Counted from the first letter of the stretch, positions 50,482 through 61,943 are shown. The stretch: DNA of 64,000 nucleotides from Jannaschia sp. GRR-S6-38 (GCF_029853695.1 NZ_CP122537.1:1178001-1242000); one strand, 5' to 3'. Notes: generated by a model from the sequence alone, not told the origin. A program made the numbers and translations.

Positions 50482-51906
50482 TCAGCGGCGGCGCAGAACG
50501 GCGCCGGGGTTCATGATGCCCTTCGGATCCAGCGCGTCCTTGATCGCGCGCATCGCCGCCAGCTTCACCGGATCGACATAGCGCTCCATGTCCTCGACCT
50601 TCAGACGCCCGACGCCGTGCTCGGCGCTGACGGAACCGCCATGCGTGTGCACGAGGTCGTGGACGCAGCGCTTGATGGCGTCGCGCTGCGCCGCGTGATC
50701 GGCGCGGCTGCGGCCGGGCATGGGAAAGACGTTGTAATGCAGATTGCCGTCGCCGACATGGCCGAAGCAGTTGATCCGGAACGTGCCGATCTTCGCGAGC
50801 GCGCCCGGAGCCTCGGCGATGAAGCGCGGGATCGCGGCCAGCGGGACCGAGATGTCGTGGCTGGACACGGCGCCGATCCGACGATTCGCCTCGGGCAGGT
50901 TCTCGCGCAGCTGCCAGAAATCCTGCCGCTGGCCCTCGGATTGCGCGATCACGCCGTCGGATACGAGGCCCGCGTCATGCGCCGCCGCGAACAGCCCCTC
51001 CAGCGCCGCCTGCGGATCGCCCGCCGCGCCGAGACCGAGATCGATCAGCACCGACCATTCGGGATTGCCCTCGGCGGATAGCGGACGGCGCACCTCCGGC
51101 ACCGTCTCCTCCAGAAAATCGAGGCCCGTCTTCGAGATCAGCTCGAAGGCCGAGATCCCTTCGCCGATCCGGTCGCGCGCGAGGTTCAGCAGGTCGAGCG
51201 CGGCCTGTGGGTCCCGGACGGTCAGCATCGCCGCGCCCTCATGCGCGGGGCGCGGCAGCAGCTTGAGCGTGGCCGCGGTGATGATGCCCAGCGTCCCTTC
51301 GGCCCCGATCAGCAGGTGGCGCAGGTCGTAGCCGGTGTTGTTCTTCCGCAGCGGGCTGAGGCCCTGCAGGACCGATCCGTCGGGCAGCACAGCCTCGAGC
51401 CCGAGACAAAGGTCGCGGGCATTGCCGTAGCGCAGCACGTTCACCCCGCCCGCATTGGTCGAGAGCACGCCGCCGATCCGGGCCGAGCCCTGCGCGGCGA
51501 TGGTGAGGGGAAACAGCCGGTTCGCCGCCTCGGCGGCCTCGTGGACGTTCTGCAGGATCACCCCCGCCTCGGCGACCAACGCGTTCTCGGTCGCGTCGAT
51601 GCTGCGGATGCGGGTCATGCGTTCGAGCGACAGGATGACGGGATCGCGCAGATCGTCCGAGACCTGCCCGCCGACCAGCCCCGTCCCGCCGCCATAGGGC
51701 ACGATAGGAAGCCCCGCGGAGGCCGCCGCGCGGACGATGCTCGCCACCTCCTCGGTCGAGCCGGGCGCCAGCAGAAGCCCGCCCTGCCCCGCGAAGCGGC
51801 CCCGCGGCTCCTCGGTGTAGCGCGGCTCGAGCTCGCGGAAGACGGCGGGGGCGAGATCGGCGCGGAGGCCGTCGGCGAAGGCGGCGATCGCGGGGGCAAG
51901 GGTCAT
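50482..51906 (-). CDS. FAD-binding oxidase (GlcD/D-lactate dehydrogenase type)
   Basis: 474 aa. FAD_binding_4 domain with GLPIVPYGGGTGLVGGQVSD and RIGGVLSTNAGGVNVLRYGN, and the C-terminal FAD-oxidase domain with FRINCFGHVGDGNLHYNVFP and VSAEHGVGRLKVEDMERYVD. Oxidises a 2-hydroxyacid such as D-lactate, glycolate or D-2-hydroxyglutarate. The start overlaps the MBL gene stop (TGATG), so both are translated from one message. Confidence 0.88.
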   Translation of the reverse strand: MTLAPAIAAFADGLRADLAPAVFRELEPRYTEEPRGRFAGQGGLLLAPGSTEEVASIVRAAASAGLPIVPYGGGTGLVGGQVSDDLRDPVILSLERMTRIRSIDATENALVAEAGVILQNVHEAAEAANRLFPLTIAAQGSARIGGVLSTNAGGVNVLRYGNARDLCLGLEAVLPDGSVLQGLSPLRKNNTGYDLRHLLIGAEGTLGIITAATLKLLPRPAHEGAAMLTVRDPQAALDLLNLARDRIGEGISAFELISKTGLDFLEETVPEVRRPLSAEGNPEWSVLIDLGLGAAGDPQAALEGLFAAAHDAGLVSDGVIAQSEGQRQDFWQLRENLPEANRRIGAVSSHDISVPLAAIPRFIAEAPGALAKIGTFRINCFGHVGDGNLHYNVFPMPGRSRADHAAQRDAIKRCVHDLVHTHGGSVSAEHGVGRLKVEDMERYVDPVKLAAMRAIKDALDPKGIMNPGAVLRRR

Positions 51907-52730
51907 CAGGGGTCCGTCACGAAGGAGGGCGAGAGGACGATGATCGTGGGCCGGTCGGGCAGCGTGCGCAAGGAGACTTCCAGGCTGCTCTCGGCGCGGC
52001 GCTCGATGGCGAAATCCTCGGCCATGCCCTCAAGGAAGCGCTGCAGCGTCGCCTCGCCGAACCAGTGCATCGGCAAAACGATCGAGGAGCGCAGGCGCTG
52101 CAGCACCCGGATCATGGTCGGCCGGTCCAGCGTCAGCCCACCATCGACCGGCGCCATAACCACGTCGAGCCGGCCCAGCGCGGCATAGGTCTCGGCATCG
52201 GGCTCGTGATGCAGATGTCCCAGGTGCCCGATGCAGAGCCCGCCCACCTCGAAGACGAAGATGGAATTGCCGTTCGCCTCGAACCCGCCCATGCGCGAGC
52301 GGATGTCGGTCGAGACGGAGCGGACCAGCATCTCGCCCAGGTCGAGATGGTGACCCGCGGGTTCGCCCACCGTATCCGACCAGCCGGGCAGAACGTGGTC
52401 GATGGCCGGGTCGGGATCCGGCGTCCAGTGCGAGATATGCGCCCGGTTCATCGTCACGACGTCGGGTGCTGCCGCCGCGCCGATGAAGCCCACGTAATCG
52501 GTCACCGCGCGCAGCCCGCCCGGCGTCTCGAGCAGGAACATGGCGTGGTCGATATAGTTCAGCCGCACGGTGTAGTCGTCGGGCAGCGGTGCGCCGTAGC
52601 TGGCCTTCTGGACGTATTCGAGCCCAGGCGCCTGTGCGATGGCGATGCAGTGGCTCGGGCGGCGGTCCTGCTGCGCGGCGGCCGGCAGCGCCAGCAGCAT
52701 GCCGAGGGCGAGGGTCAGGAAGCGGGTCAT
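51906..52730 (-). CDS. secreted metallo-beta-lactamase-fold hydrolase (UlaG-like)
   Basis: 274 aa. Signal peptide TRFLTLALGMLLALPAAA, then NYIDHAMFLLETPGGLRAVT, GLCIGHLGHLHHEPDAETYA, MAPVDGGLTLDRPTMI and VLPMHWFGEATLQRFLEG. The classical HxHxDH motif is altered to AHISHWTPDPD, so metal binding may differ. Coupled with the downstream oxidase gene. Confidence 0.8.
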   Translation of the reverse strand: MTRFLTLALGMLLALPAAAQQDRRPSHCIAIAQAPGLEYVQKASYGAPLPDDYTVRLNYIDHAMFLLETPGGLRAVTDYVGFIGAAAAPDVVTMNRAHISHWTPDPDPAIDHVLPGWSDTVGEPAGHHLDLGEMLVRSVSTDIRSRMGGFEANGNSIFVFEVGGLCIGHLGHLHHEPDAETYAALGRLDVVMAPVDGGLTLDRPTMIRVLQRLRSSIVLPMHWFGEATLQRFLEGMAEDFAIERRAESSLEVSLRTLPDRPTIIVLSPSFVTDP

Positions 52731-52813
52731 GGCAGTCCTCCTGCCGGGAAGGTTAGCGCGGCCGGCGCGCCGGGCAAAAGCGCCGTCGGCGTCGCAGGCC
52801 TCGGGCGCGGCGC

Positions 52814-53398
52814 TCAGTCGCCGGGCGCGCGGCCCCGCCGGTCGGAGCGCAGCATCGCGTAGAGGACGTGGTTGCGCCAGCGGCCGTCGATCTGGAGATA
52901 GCTCTGGGCGACTCCCTCGTATTTGAAGCCGGCCCGCTCCAACAGGCCGCGCGAGGCGGCGTTCTCTTCCAGGCAGGCGGCTTCCAGGCGGCTGAGGTCG
53001 AGGCGGCGGAAGGCATGATGCGCCAGCGCCACGATGGCCTCGCGCATATAGCCCTGCCGCGCATGCGGCTGGCCGATCCAGTAGCCCAGCGTCGCCGATT
53101 GCGAGGGCCCGCGCCGGATGTTGTCCAAGGTGATCGCCCCCAGCAGCGTACCGTCGGTCTTGCGCGTCAGGAACAGCGCCATCGCGCTGCCCTGCGACTG
53201 GCTGCGCTGGGCCCAGTAGACGCGGTTGGTGAAGGATTTGCGCGACAGGTGGTCGGCGGCCCAGGCCGGCTCCCACGGCTGCAGGAAGTCCCGCGAGTTG
53301 TCGCGCAGCGCGACCCAGGCGCGGTAGTCGCCATGCTGCGGCAGGCGCAGGACCAGGCGGTCGGTCTCGATCCGGGGCTTGCGGAAGCCGGAGAACAT
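52814..53398 (-). CDS. GNAT N-acetyltransferase (RimJ/RimL type)
   Basis: 194 aa. IETDRLVLRLPQHGDYRAWV, LGYWIGQPHARQGYMREAIV (acetyl-CoA loop) and EENAASRGLLERAGFKYEGV are typical of acetyltransferases acting on ribosomal-protein or other N-termini. The start overlaps the M16 gene stop (TGATG). Confidence 0.9.
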   Translation of the reverse strand: MFSGFRKPRIETDRLVLRLPQHGDYRAWVALRDNSRDFLQPWEPAWAADHLSRKSFTNRVYWAQRSQSQGSAMALFLTRKTDGTLLGAITLDNIRRGPSQSATLGYWIGQPHARQGYMREAIVALAHHAFRRLDLSRLEAACLEENAASRGLLERAGFKYEGVAQSYLQIDGRWRNHVLYAMLRSDRRGRAPGD

Positions 53399-54657
53399 CA
53401 GGCGGCGAGCCGGGCGGCGAGCGCCGCCGCATCGGGCGCGCCGGTCACGGGCCCGTAGAGCGCGAGCGCCGGGGCGCTTTCGCTGAGCCGGCCGGCATGG
53501 TCGCGGATGGCGGCCACGTCCACGGCGTCGATCTTGGCGATGGATTCCGCCAGGGGCGGCACGCGGTCCCAGATGGCGACGACACGGGCCAGGCGCTCGG
53601 CGCGCGAAGACGGCGATTCGAGCCCCATCAGCATGCCGGACTTCATCTGCGCCCGGGCGCGGGCCAGCTCGGCCTCGCTCATGTCGTCGGCGGCGCGCTT
53701 GAGCTCGTCGACCGTCAGGCGCGCGAGATCGCCCACGTCATCGGCGCCGGTTCCCGCGTAGATCGTCAGAAGGCCGGTATCGGAATAGGCGCCCACGCTG
53801 GCGAAGATCGTGTAGCAGAGCCCGCGTTTCTCGCGCGCCTCCTGGAAGAGCCGCGAGGACATGCCCCCGCCCATCGCGCCGGCGAAGACCTGCGCGGTGT
53901 AGATCGCGTCGTCACGATAGCCCGGCTGCGCGAAGCCCAGCGCCAAATGCGCCTGCTCCAGGTCCTTGATCACCCGGGCCTCGCCGCCCCGGAAGCGGCC
54001 CGGCGCGGCGGCGGGTTGTTCGAGCGCGGGCAGGTGGCCGAAAGCGGCCTCGGCCATCGCCATGATGGCATCGTGATCGACGGCGCCGGCGGCCGACAGG
54101 ATCATGCTGTTCGGGCCGTAATGCTGCGCGGTGAAGCGGCGCAGATCGCCCGCGTCGAAGGCCTGGACCCGCTCGGAGGGTCCAAGGATGGTGCGGCCGA
54201 TGGGCTGCTCGGGATAGGCCGCTTCCTGCAGCCAGTCGAAGATGATGTCGTCGGGCGTGTCCAGCGCCTGCCCGATCTCCTGCAGGATCACGCCGCGCTC
54301 GGTCTCGATCTCGCGCGCGTCGAAAACGGGGTTGAGCACGATGTCGGAGATCAGGTCCACGGCCAGCGGCACGTCGTCCTTCAGCACGCGGGCGTAATAG
54401 GCCGTCACCTCGCGCGAGGTGTAGGCGTTGATATAGCCGCCCACGTCCTCGATCTGCTCGGCGATCTGCAGGGCGGACCGCCGGGCCGTGCCCTTGAAGG
54501 CCATGTGTTCGAGGAAATGGGCGATGCCGTTCTGCTCGGGCATCTCATGGCGGCCGCCCGCGCCGACCCAGATGCCGATGGCGGCCGATTGCAGGCCGGG
54601 CATGTGCTCGGTCACGACGCGGAAGCCGTTGGACAGGCGGTCGAGGCGGGTGGTCAT
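53398..54657 (-). CDS. M16 family zinc peptidase (mitochondrial-processing-peptidase-like)
   Basis: 419 aa. Inverted zinc motif H47-F-L-E50-H51 in AHFLEHMAFKGT and the downstream ERGVILQEI Glu; KRGLCYTIFASVGAYSDTGL is the second-half marker. Homologue of the beta subunit of mitochondrial processing peptidase, in bacteria a peptidase of unclear target. Overlaps thrC by ATGA. Confidence 0.93.
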   Translation of the reverse strand: MTTRLDRLSNGFRVVTEHMPGLQSAAIGIWVGAGGRHEMPEQNGIAHFLEHMAFKGTARRSALQIAEQIEDVGGYINAYTSREVTAYYARVLKDDVPLAVDLISDIVLNPVFDAREIETERGVILQEIGQALDTPDDIIFDWLQEAAYPEQPIGRTILGPSERVQAFDAGDLRRFTAQHYGPNSMILSAAGAVDHDAIMAMAEAAFGHLPALEQPAAAPGRFRGGEARVIKDLEQAHLALGFAQPGYRDDAIYTAQVFAGAMGGGMSSRLFQEAREKRGLCYTIFASVGAYSDTGLLTIYAGTGADDVGDLARLTVDELKRAADDMSEAELARARAQMKSGMLMGLESPSSRAERLARVVAIWDRVPPLAESIAKIDAVDVAAIRDHAGRLSESAPALALYGPVTGAPDAAALAARLAA

Positions 54658-56042
54658 GCGGCGCGGGTCTCGTCGATCACCGCCTCGATGGCGGCGAGGT
54701 CGTTGGCGACCCTCGTGATGCGCTCGTCGCGCTCGAACAGGTCGCCCATGCGCGGCGGCAGCGCGGGGCGCAGGCCGGTCGCCGCCTCGACGGCGTCGGG
54801 GAACTTGGCGGGATGCGCGGTGGCGAGCGTCACCATGGGCGTCGCCCCGAGATGGTCTTCCGCGACCCGCACGCCAATCGCGCCATGCGGGCAGAGAAGC
54901 TGTCCGGTGCGGGTGCGGTATCCGGCGATGGCGGCGGCGGTCTCGTCCTCGGAGACGCGGCCCGAGGCATAGGTCTCGCGCAGGCTCTGCAGCGCGCCCT
55001 GGCTCACGGTGAAGCCGCCGGTGCGCCGCAACTCGTCCATCAACTGGGACACCGCCGCGCCGTCGCCGTCATAGGCGAGATGCAGCGCACGCTCGAAATT
55101 GCTGGAGACCTGGATGTCCATCGACGGCGAGATCGAGGGCGTCACCTCGCCCACGCGGTATTCGCCCGTCGTCAGGCAGCGGTGCAGGATGTCGTTCTGG
55201 TTGGTCGCCACCACCAGCTTCTCGATCGGCAGGCCCATACGACGCGCGAGATGGCCCGCGAAGATGTCGCCGAAATTGCCCGTTGGCACGGTGAAGCTGA
55301 CCGGACGGTGCGGCGCGCCCAGCGCCGTGGCGGCGGTGAAGTAATAGACGACCTGCGCCAGCACCCGGGCGAAGTTGATCGAGTTCACGCCGGCGAGCCC
55401 CACGCGGTCGCGGAAGCCGAAATCGTTGAACATGTCCTTCACGCGGGCCTGCGCGTCGTCGAAATGCCCGGCGATGGCGAGGGCGTGGACATTGGCCTCG
55501 GACGGGGTGGTCATCTGGCGGCGCTGCACGTCCGAGACGCGGCCATGTGGGTAGAGGATGAAGACGTCGACCGCGTCGAGCCCGCGAAACGCCTCGATCG
55601 CCGCCGAGCCGGTGTCGCCCGAGGTCGCGCCGACGATGGTCACGCGGTCGCCGCGGCGCTTGAGCGAGGTCTCGAACATCTGGCCGATGAGCTGCATCGC
55701 GAAATCCTTGAAGGCCAGCGTCGGCCCGTGGAACAGCTCCAGCAGGAAATGGTTCGGCCCCAGCTGCACCAGCGGCGCGCGGGCGTCGTGGCCGAAGCCC
55801 GCATATGCGCGGTCGATCATCGCGGCAAAATCGTCCTCGGCGAAGGCATCGGCCACGAAGGGCCGCATGATGCGCAGCGCGACCTCCTCGTAGGGCAGGC
55901 CGGCGAGCGCGGCGATCTCCGCATGGCTCAGCACCGGCACCTCCTCGGGCACGTAGAGGCCGCCGTCGCGGGCGAGCCCGGTCAGCATCGTGTCCTCGAA
56001 GCCCAGAACCGGCGCTTGGCCGCGGGTGGAGATGTAGCGCAT
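54654..56042 (-). CDS. thrC: threonine synthase
   Basis: 462 aa. Fold-type II PLP enzyme: MRYISTRGQAPVLGFEDTML, GPTLAFKDFAMQLIGQMFE (PLP Lys), VGATSGDTGSAAIEAFRG and PTGNFGDIFAGHLARRMG. Converts O-phosphohomoserine to threonine. Neighbours SURF1 and the M16 peptidase in the gene order common in Rhodobacteraceae. Confidence 0.97.
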   Translation of the reverse strand: MRYISTRGQAPVLGFEDTMLTGLARDGGLYVPEEVPVLSHAEIAALAGLPYEEVALRIMRPFVADAFAEDDFAAMIDRAYAGFGHDARAPLVQLGPNHFLLELFHGPTLAFKDFAMQLIGQMFETSLKRRGDRVTIVGATSGDTGSAAIEAFRGLDAVDVFILYPHGRVSDVQRRQMTTPSEANVHALAIAGHFDDAQARVKDMFNDFGFRDRVGLAGVNSINFARVLAQVVYYFTAATALGAPHRPVSFTVPTGNFGDIFAGHLARRMGLPIEKLVVATNQNDILHRCLTTGEYRVGEVTPSISPSMDIQVSSNFERALHLAYDGDGAAVSQLMDELRRTGGFTVSQGALQSLRETYASGRVSEDETAAAIAGYRTRTGQLLCPHGAIGVRVAEDHLGATPMVTLATAHPAKFPDAVEAATGLRPALPPRMGDLFERDERITRVANDLAAIEAVIDETRAA

Positions 56043-56056
56043 GGAGAAACCGCCCC

Positions 56057-56722
56057 TCAGGTCGTGCGGCGCCTGATACGCCAGAGGAAGAACGCTGTCA
56101 TCCCCGCCCAGACCAGCCCGAGGCCGAACCACTGGATCGCGTAGCCGAGATGCGAATTGCGGATGCCCTCGATACCGACGGGGACCGGGGTCGGCGCCAG
56201 CGCGGGATCGGTGGCGCGGGCCACCACCATGACGGGCGCGGTGCCCAGCAGATCGGCCATGGCGGCGGGGTCGCGGGCGAACCAGGTCGTGCCGTCGGGT
56301 TCGGGCGTGCCGGAATTGGCGTCGTCGGGCCAGTCGAGATTGCCGGTCACGGCGACCCGTCCGGCGGGCAGCGCGACCTCGTCTGCGTCCAGCGGCACGA
56401 CGCCCAGGTCGATCAGGAGCGGCCCCGCGTCGGCCGCGAAGGGCACGACGATCCGGTAGCCGGAGCCGCCGCCGCGCCACGCGCCCAGCACCCGCAAAGG
56501 CGCGCCCGTGATCTCGCCCGAGAGCGTCACCGGGCGGAAGCGGTCCTCCTCGGGATCGAGCCCCTCCAGCGCCGTGAGCGGTTCGGGATCGGCGGCGACG
56601 CGCCCGGCGATCTCGGCGATGAGCGAGTTCTTCCATTCGAGGCGCTGCAACTGCCAGACGCCCAGCCCGATCAGGACCGCGCAGCCGAGGATGCCGAAGA
56701 GAAGCGGGATGACGAAGCGCAT
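56057..56722 (-). CDS. SURF1-like cytochrome c oxidase assembly protein
   Basis: 221 aa. N-terminal membrane helix LLFGILGCAVLIGLGVWQLQ, RLEWKNSLIAEIAGR, and C-terminal NSHLGYAIQWFGLGLVWAGM then AFFLWRIRRR. SURF1 proteins help insert heme a into oxidase subunit I. 14 bp upstream of thrC in the same direction, after ctaE. Confidence 0.92.
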   Translation of the reverse strand: MRFVIPLLFGILGCAVLIGLGVWQLQRLEWKNSLIAEIAGRVAADPEPLTALEGLDPEEDRFRPVTLSGEITGAPLRVLGAWRGGGSGYRIVVPFAADAGPLLIDLGVVPLDADEVALPAGRVAVTGNLDWPDDANSGTPEPDGTTWFARDPAAMADLLGTAPVMVVARATDPALAPTPVPVGIEGIRNSHLGYAIQWFGLGLVWAGMTAFFLWRIRRRTT

Positions 56723-56798
56723 GAAACGGGTCCGTTGGAACGGAAAGCGGCGCGGGAGACCCGCGCCGCGATCAAGATGTTGCGGGTGTCGCCCCCGC

Positions 56799-57599
56799 TC
56801 AGCCGCCCCAGATGTAGACGGCGGCGAAGAGGAACAGCCAGACCACGTCGACGAAGTGCCAGTACCAGGCGGCGGCCTCGAAGCCGATATGCTTCTCGGG
56901 CGTGAAATGCCCGGCCTGCAGGCGGAACAGGCAGACGGCGAGGAAGATCGTGCCAATGAAGACGTGCAGCCCGTGGAAGCCGGTCGCCATGAAGAAGTTG
57001 GCACCGTAGATATTGCCCGCGAAGCCGAAGGCCGCGTGGCTGTATTCGTAGAGCTGGAAGCCCGTGAACAGCGCGCCGAGCGCGATGGCGAGGATCAGGC
57101 CCCACTTCATGTCCTGGCGATTGTTCTCATGCACCAGCGCGTGGTGTGCCCAGGTCGCCGCGGCGCCCGAGAGCAGCAGGATAAGCGTGTTGATCAGCGG
57201 CAGGTGCCAGGGGTCGAAGGTCTCGATGCCCACGGGCGGCCAGACGCCGTCGACGGCGGGGCTTTCGGGGCCCATCGGATACATGGCGTGCTTGAAGAAC
57301 GACCAGAACCAGGCCGCGAAGAACATCACCTCGGACATGATGAAGAAGATGAAGCCGTAGCGCAGGCCGATGCGGACGACGGGCGTGTGGTCGCCCGCAT
57401 TCGATTCGCGGATCACGTCCGACCACCATGCGAACATCACGCCCAGCACGCCCACGAAGCCCGCCGCGAAGAGCCAGGGGCCCGAGCCCTTCATCCAGAG
57501 AACGGCGCCGATCAGCATGAAGAAGCCCGCGACCGCACCGATGAAGGGCCAGATCGAGGGCGGAAGGATATGGTAGTCGTGGTTCTTCGCGTGGGCCAT
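56799..57599 (-). CDS. ctaE: cytochrome c oxidase subunit III
   Basis: 266 aa, seven membrane helices. [78 protein letters not shown] and [19 protein letters not shown] are the classical segments. Part of the aa3-type terminal oxidase in the cytoplasmic membrane. Confidence 0.97.
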   Translation of the reverse strand: MAHAKNHDYHILPPSIWPFIGAVAGFFMLIGAVLWMKGSGPWLFAAGFVGVLGVMFAWWSDVIRESNAGDHTPVVRIGLRYGFIFFIMSEVMFFAAWFWSFFKHAMYPMGPESPAVDGVWPPVGIETFDPWHLPLINTLILLLSGAAATWAHHALVHENNRQDMKWGLILAIALGALFTGFQLYEYSHAAFGFAGNIYGANFFMATGFHGLHVFIGTIFLAVCLFRLQAGHFTPEKHIGFEAAAWYWHFVDVVWLFLFAAVYIWGG

Positions 57600-57610
57600 T
57601 TCCGTGCCTC

Positions 57611-58216
57611 TCAGTTGGTCGTTCGGGCGGTGTCTGCATCCGCGCCCTCGTTAAGCGCGGCGTAATCCGCGGGCAAGTCCGTCACGTGGAAGGTGTAGGA
57701 CAGCGTGATCTCGGGGATGCCCTTCGCCTCCGGGTCGTCGAGGATTTCGGGATCGACGTAGAAGGTGACCGGCATCGCGATGGTCTGGCCGGGCTCCAGC
57801 ACCTGCTCCTCGAAGCAGAAGCAGTCGATCTTCACGAAATGCGGGCCCGCCGGATAGGGCGCGACGTTGAAGCTGGCCGTGCCGGCGATGGGCTCGTCGG
57901 TCGGGTTGTGCGCCTCGTAGAAGGCGAGGTTCGTGGCGCCGATATTGACCCGCATCGAGGTCTGCTCGGGCCGGAACTCCCACGGCATGCCGCGCTCGCG
58001 CGAGGCGTCGAAACGCACCAGCACCTGCTGGTCCAGCACGGTGGGGCCGTTCGCGCCGGCCTCGGCCCGCGCGGTCGTCCCGCCATAGCCGGTGACGCGG
58101 CAGAACAGGTCGTAGAGCGGCACCGCCGCCCAGCCCAGCGACCCCATGCCCAGCACCACCGCCACGGTCGACGCGACGACACGGGAATTCGGGGACATCT
58201 GCGACCAGCGGGTCAT
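57611..58216 (-). CDS. ctaG: cytochrome c oxidase assembly protein CtaG (Cox11)
   Basis: 201 aa. N-terminal anchor [20 protein letters not shown], then [16 protein letters not shown] and the copper-binding [19 protein letters not shown]. Cox11 delivers copper to the CuB site of subunit I. The start overlaps the small ORF by 4 bp (ATGA). Confidence 0.95.
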   Translation of the reverse strand: MTRWSQMSPNSRVVASTVAVVLGMGSLGWAAVPLYDLFCRVTGYGGTTARAEAGANGPTVLDQQVLVRFDASRERGMPWEFRPEQTSMRVNIGATNLAFYEAHNPTDEPIAGTASFNVAPYPAGPHFVKIDCFCFEEQVLEPGQTIAMPVTFYVDPEILDDPEAKGIPEITLSYTFHVTDLPADYAALNEGADADTARTTN

Positions 58217-58401
58217 TGGCTCTCCTCCTCGACGGGCAGCATACCCGGGCGGGCGACATGGTCGAACCCCTCCGAGAAGCCCCCGGTCTGGATCTTGGCT
58301 ACGGTCACCCCGAAGACGATCAGGATGAAGGCCAGAAGGACGCCGAGGATGCCGAAATTCCGGCCCTTGCGGCGTTGGTGGACTTCGTGTTCGACGCGCA
58401 T
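58213..58401 (-). CDS. small membrane protein in the cox cluster
   Basis: 62 aa. A basic N-terminus (RVEHEVHQRRKGRNFGILG) and one membrane helix (GILGVLLAFILIVFGVTVAK). Position between ctaB and ctaG is the same in many alphaproteobacteria, where it is often called CoxF or left unnamed. Overlaps both neighbours (TGATG and ATGA), so it is co-translated with oxidase assembly factors. Confidence 0.8.
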   Translation of the reverse strand: MRVEHEVHQRRKGRNFGILGVLLAFILIVFGVTVAKIQTGGFSEGFDHVARPGMLPVEEESQ

Positions 58402-59342
58402 CACCAGCCTCCGAAGGGCAGCGCGGCCTCGATCACGAAGACCGAGAAATGCGCGAAAAGATAGACCAGCGACCACTTGAACAGCCGCTTCTCGGCGGCG
58501 TGGTTGTCGGCGTCGCTATCGGCATCCGTCCGGCGCCAGACCGCGAAGGCGTCGCGCAGGAAGACGGCGTTCAGAACCAGCGCCACGGCCAGGGTCAGCG
58601 GCCCGCCGATCGCGGTCAGCGCCGTGGCCAGCGACACCCCCGCCAGGCCCACGGCATAGAGCCAGGTCTGGCGGCGCGTCTCGGGGCGGCCATGGGTGAC
58701 GGTCAGCATCGGGATGCGGGCCTCGTGGTAGTCGAGCTTCACGAAGAGCGCGAGCGCCCAGAAATGCGGCGGCGTCCACATGAAGATCAGCGCGACCAGA
58801 AGCCAGGCCTCCAGCGGCGTGCCGCCGGTGGCCGCGGCCCAGCCGATCATCGGGGGGAAGGCGCCGGCCAGCCCGCCGATGACCGTGTTCCACGAGGTCG
58901 TCCGCTTGAGCCACATCGAGTAGATCACGGCGTAGAAGAAGATGGTGAAGCCCAGCCAGAAGGCCGCGACCCAATTGGCCGTCAGCCCCAGCATCACGAC
59001 CGAGACGCCCGACAGGAACAGGCCCAGCGCCAGCGCGTCGCCCGGGCTGACGCGGCCCGAGGGGATCGGGCGCTTGCGGGTGCGCTTCATGACCCGGTCG
59101 ATATCGGCGTCGAACCACATGTTCAGCGCCGCCGACGCGCCCGCGCCCAGCGCGATCCACAGGATCGAGGTCGCCGCCAGCACCGGATGCATCTGCCCCG
59201 GCGCCACCAAGAGACCCACCAGCGCGGTGAACACCGACAGCGACATCAGCCGCGGCTTCAGCAGCTGCCAGTAATCGCGCAGGCCCGCCTCGTCGGAGGC
59301 GGGCCGGGTCGCGGTGGCGATATGCAGGCTGGCGTCGGTCAA
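58401..59342 (-). CDS. ctaB: protoheme IX farnesyltransferase (heme O synthase)
   Basis: 313 aa with a TTG start at 59342. About nine membrane helices; NMWFDADIDRVMKRTRKRPI is the DxxxD prenyl-diphosphate site, and FVKLDYHEARIPMLTVTHGR the second conserved block. It makes heme O for the oxidase. 4 bp after ctaC. Confidence 0.96.
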   Translation of the reverse strand: MTDASLHIATATRPASDEAGLRDYWQLLKPRLMSLSVFTALVGLLVAPGQMHPVLAATSILWIALGAGASAALNMWFDADIDRVMKRTRKRPIPSGRVSPGDALALGLFLSGVSVVMLGLTANWVAAFWLGFTIFFYAVIYSMWLKRTTSWNTVIGGLAGAFPPMIGWAAATGGTPLEAWLLVALIFMWTPPHFWALALFVKLDYHEARIPMLTVTHGRPETRRQTWLYAVGLAGVSLATALTAIGGPLTLAVALVLNAVFLRDAFAVWRRTDADSDADNHAAEKRLFKWSLVYLFAHFSVFVIEAALPFGGW

Positions 59343-59346
59343 GGGG

Positions 59347-60228
59347 TCACCAGGTCTCCAGCTCGCCGGCCTTCACGGCCTCGAGCCACTGGGCATAGGC
59401 CTCCTCGGAGACGACCTTCACGGTGATCGGCATGAAAGCGTGGGCGATGCCGCAGAGCTCCGAGCACTGACCGAAATAGATGCCCTCTTCCTCGGCCTCG
59501 AACCACAGCTGCGCGAGGCGGCCGGGGATGCCGTCCTGCTTCACGCCGAAGGACGGGATGGTCCAGGAATGGATCACGTCGAGCCCGGTGACCTGCATCA
59601 CGATGGTCTTGCCCACGGGCACGACGACCGAGGTGTCGGTGGCGAGGCGGAACTGGTCCTCGGTATAGCCCGCGGCGATCAGCTGCGCGCGCGAGTCCTC
59701 GGTCAGCATGTTCCCGGTATCGGCCCCGATCATGTAGCTCTGGAAGGAGATGTCCTCCTCCGGGTACTCGTACTCCCAGGCCCACTGGAAGCCCGAGACC
59801 TTCACGACCACGTCGCCCTCGGGGATGCGCTGCTGGTCGAACAGCACCGGCAGCGAGAAGGCGCCGATCGACACGAGGATCAGGATCGGCACCAGCGTCC
59901 AGGTGACCTCCAGCGGCGAGTTGTGGGTGAACTGCGCGGGGTCGTCGTTGGACCGGCGGTTGTACTTGACGATGACCCAGGCAATCAGGCCGGTCACGAA
60001 GAGCACGATGATCGTGATCATCACCAGCAGCAGGCCGTCCAGCCAGTGGATGTCGCGCGCCAGCGAGGTCGCCGCCGGCTGGAAGCCGATGCCCCCGGTC
60101 GAGGGCTGGCCGATGATCGGCAGCTCGCCGAAGATCTCGGCCGCCGTGGTCTGGGCGGCGGCGGGCAGTGCGGTCAGGGGCGCGATCAGGCTGGCGCCCA
60201 GCGCGGCGCGGAGGTTCGGCATCTTCAT
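59347..60228 (-). CDS. ctaC: cytochrome c oxidase subunit II
   Basis: 293 aa. Signal peptide MKMPNLRAALGASLIAPLTA, two membrane helices, and the CuA site IYFGQCSELCGIAHAFMPIT. The start at 60228 has AGGA 8 nt upstream; ATG 60237 is an alternative. First gene of the cox cluster; divergent from tldD. Subunit I is not in the window. Confidence 0.96.
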   Translation of the reverse strand: MKMPNLRAALGASLIAPLTALPAAAQTTAAEIFGELPIIGQPSTGGIGFQPAATSLARDIHWLDGLLLVMITIIVLFVTGLIAWVIVKYNRRSNDDPAQFTHNSPLEVTWTLVPILILVSIGAFSLPVLFDQQRIPEGDVVVKVSGFQWAWEYEYPEEDISFQSYMIGADTGNMLTEDSRAQLIAAGYTEDQFRLATDTSVVVPVGKTIVMQVTGLDVIHSWTIPSFGVKQDGIPGRLAQLWFEAEEEGIYFGQCSELCGIAHAFMPITVKVVSEEAYAQWLEAVKAGELETW

Positions 60229-60481
60229 TCCGGTCATCCTGTCTGGCGGGATCCGGTCGGGCTCCCATTCGAAACTTGGGGCCAAAGATCATAATCCGGG
60301 GGGTATTCGCAAGGGTGCCGGGGTCATCTGTCGCACCTGTTTCGGGCCCGTTCCGGGGGTTGCCGCAACGGCGTTTCGGGCCCGCCGCGCAGGCCCGTGG
60401 CCGGGAATCGCGCGCGGCCCCTATGGTCCCGCGCCCTGCGATCCTATCTGTTGCCCTGACCGCCCCGCAGGAGACGCCCCC

Positions 60482-61903
<1,422 letters not shown>

Positions 61904-61926
61904 CCGCGCCCGGCGGCGCGGGCGGG

Positions 61927-61943
61927 CCGGGGCTCTGCCCCGG
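61927..61943 (+). repeat. dispersed-repeat-like hairpin after tldD
   Basis: CCGGGGC-TCT-GCCCCGG, a perfect 7-bp stem, followed by ACCCCGAAGTATTTCTGGCC and AGAGGAAG. This layout resembles an intergenic repeat that I recall from many Rhodobacteraceae genomes; it may also serve as a terminator for tldD. Confidence 0.5.
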
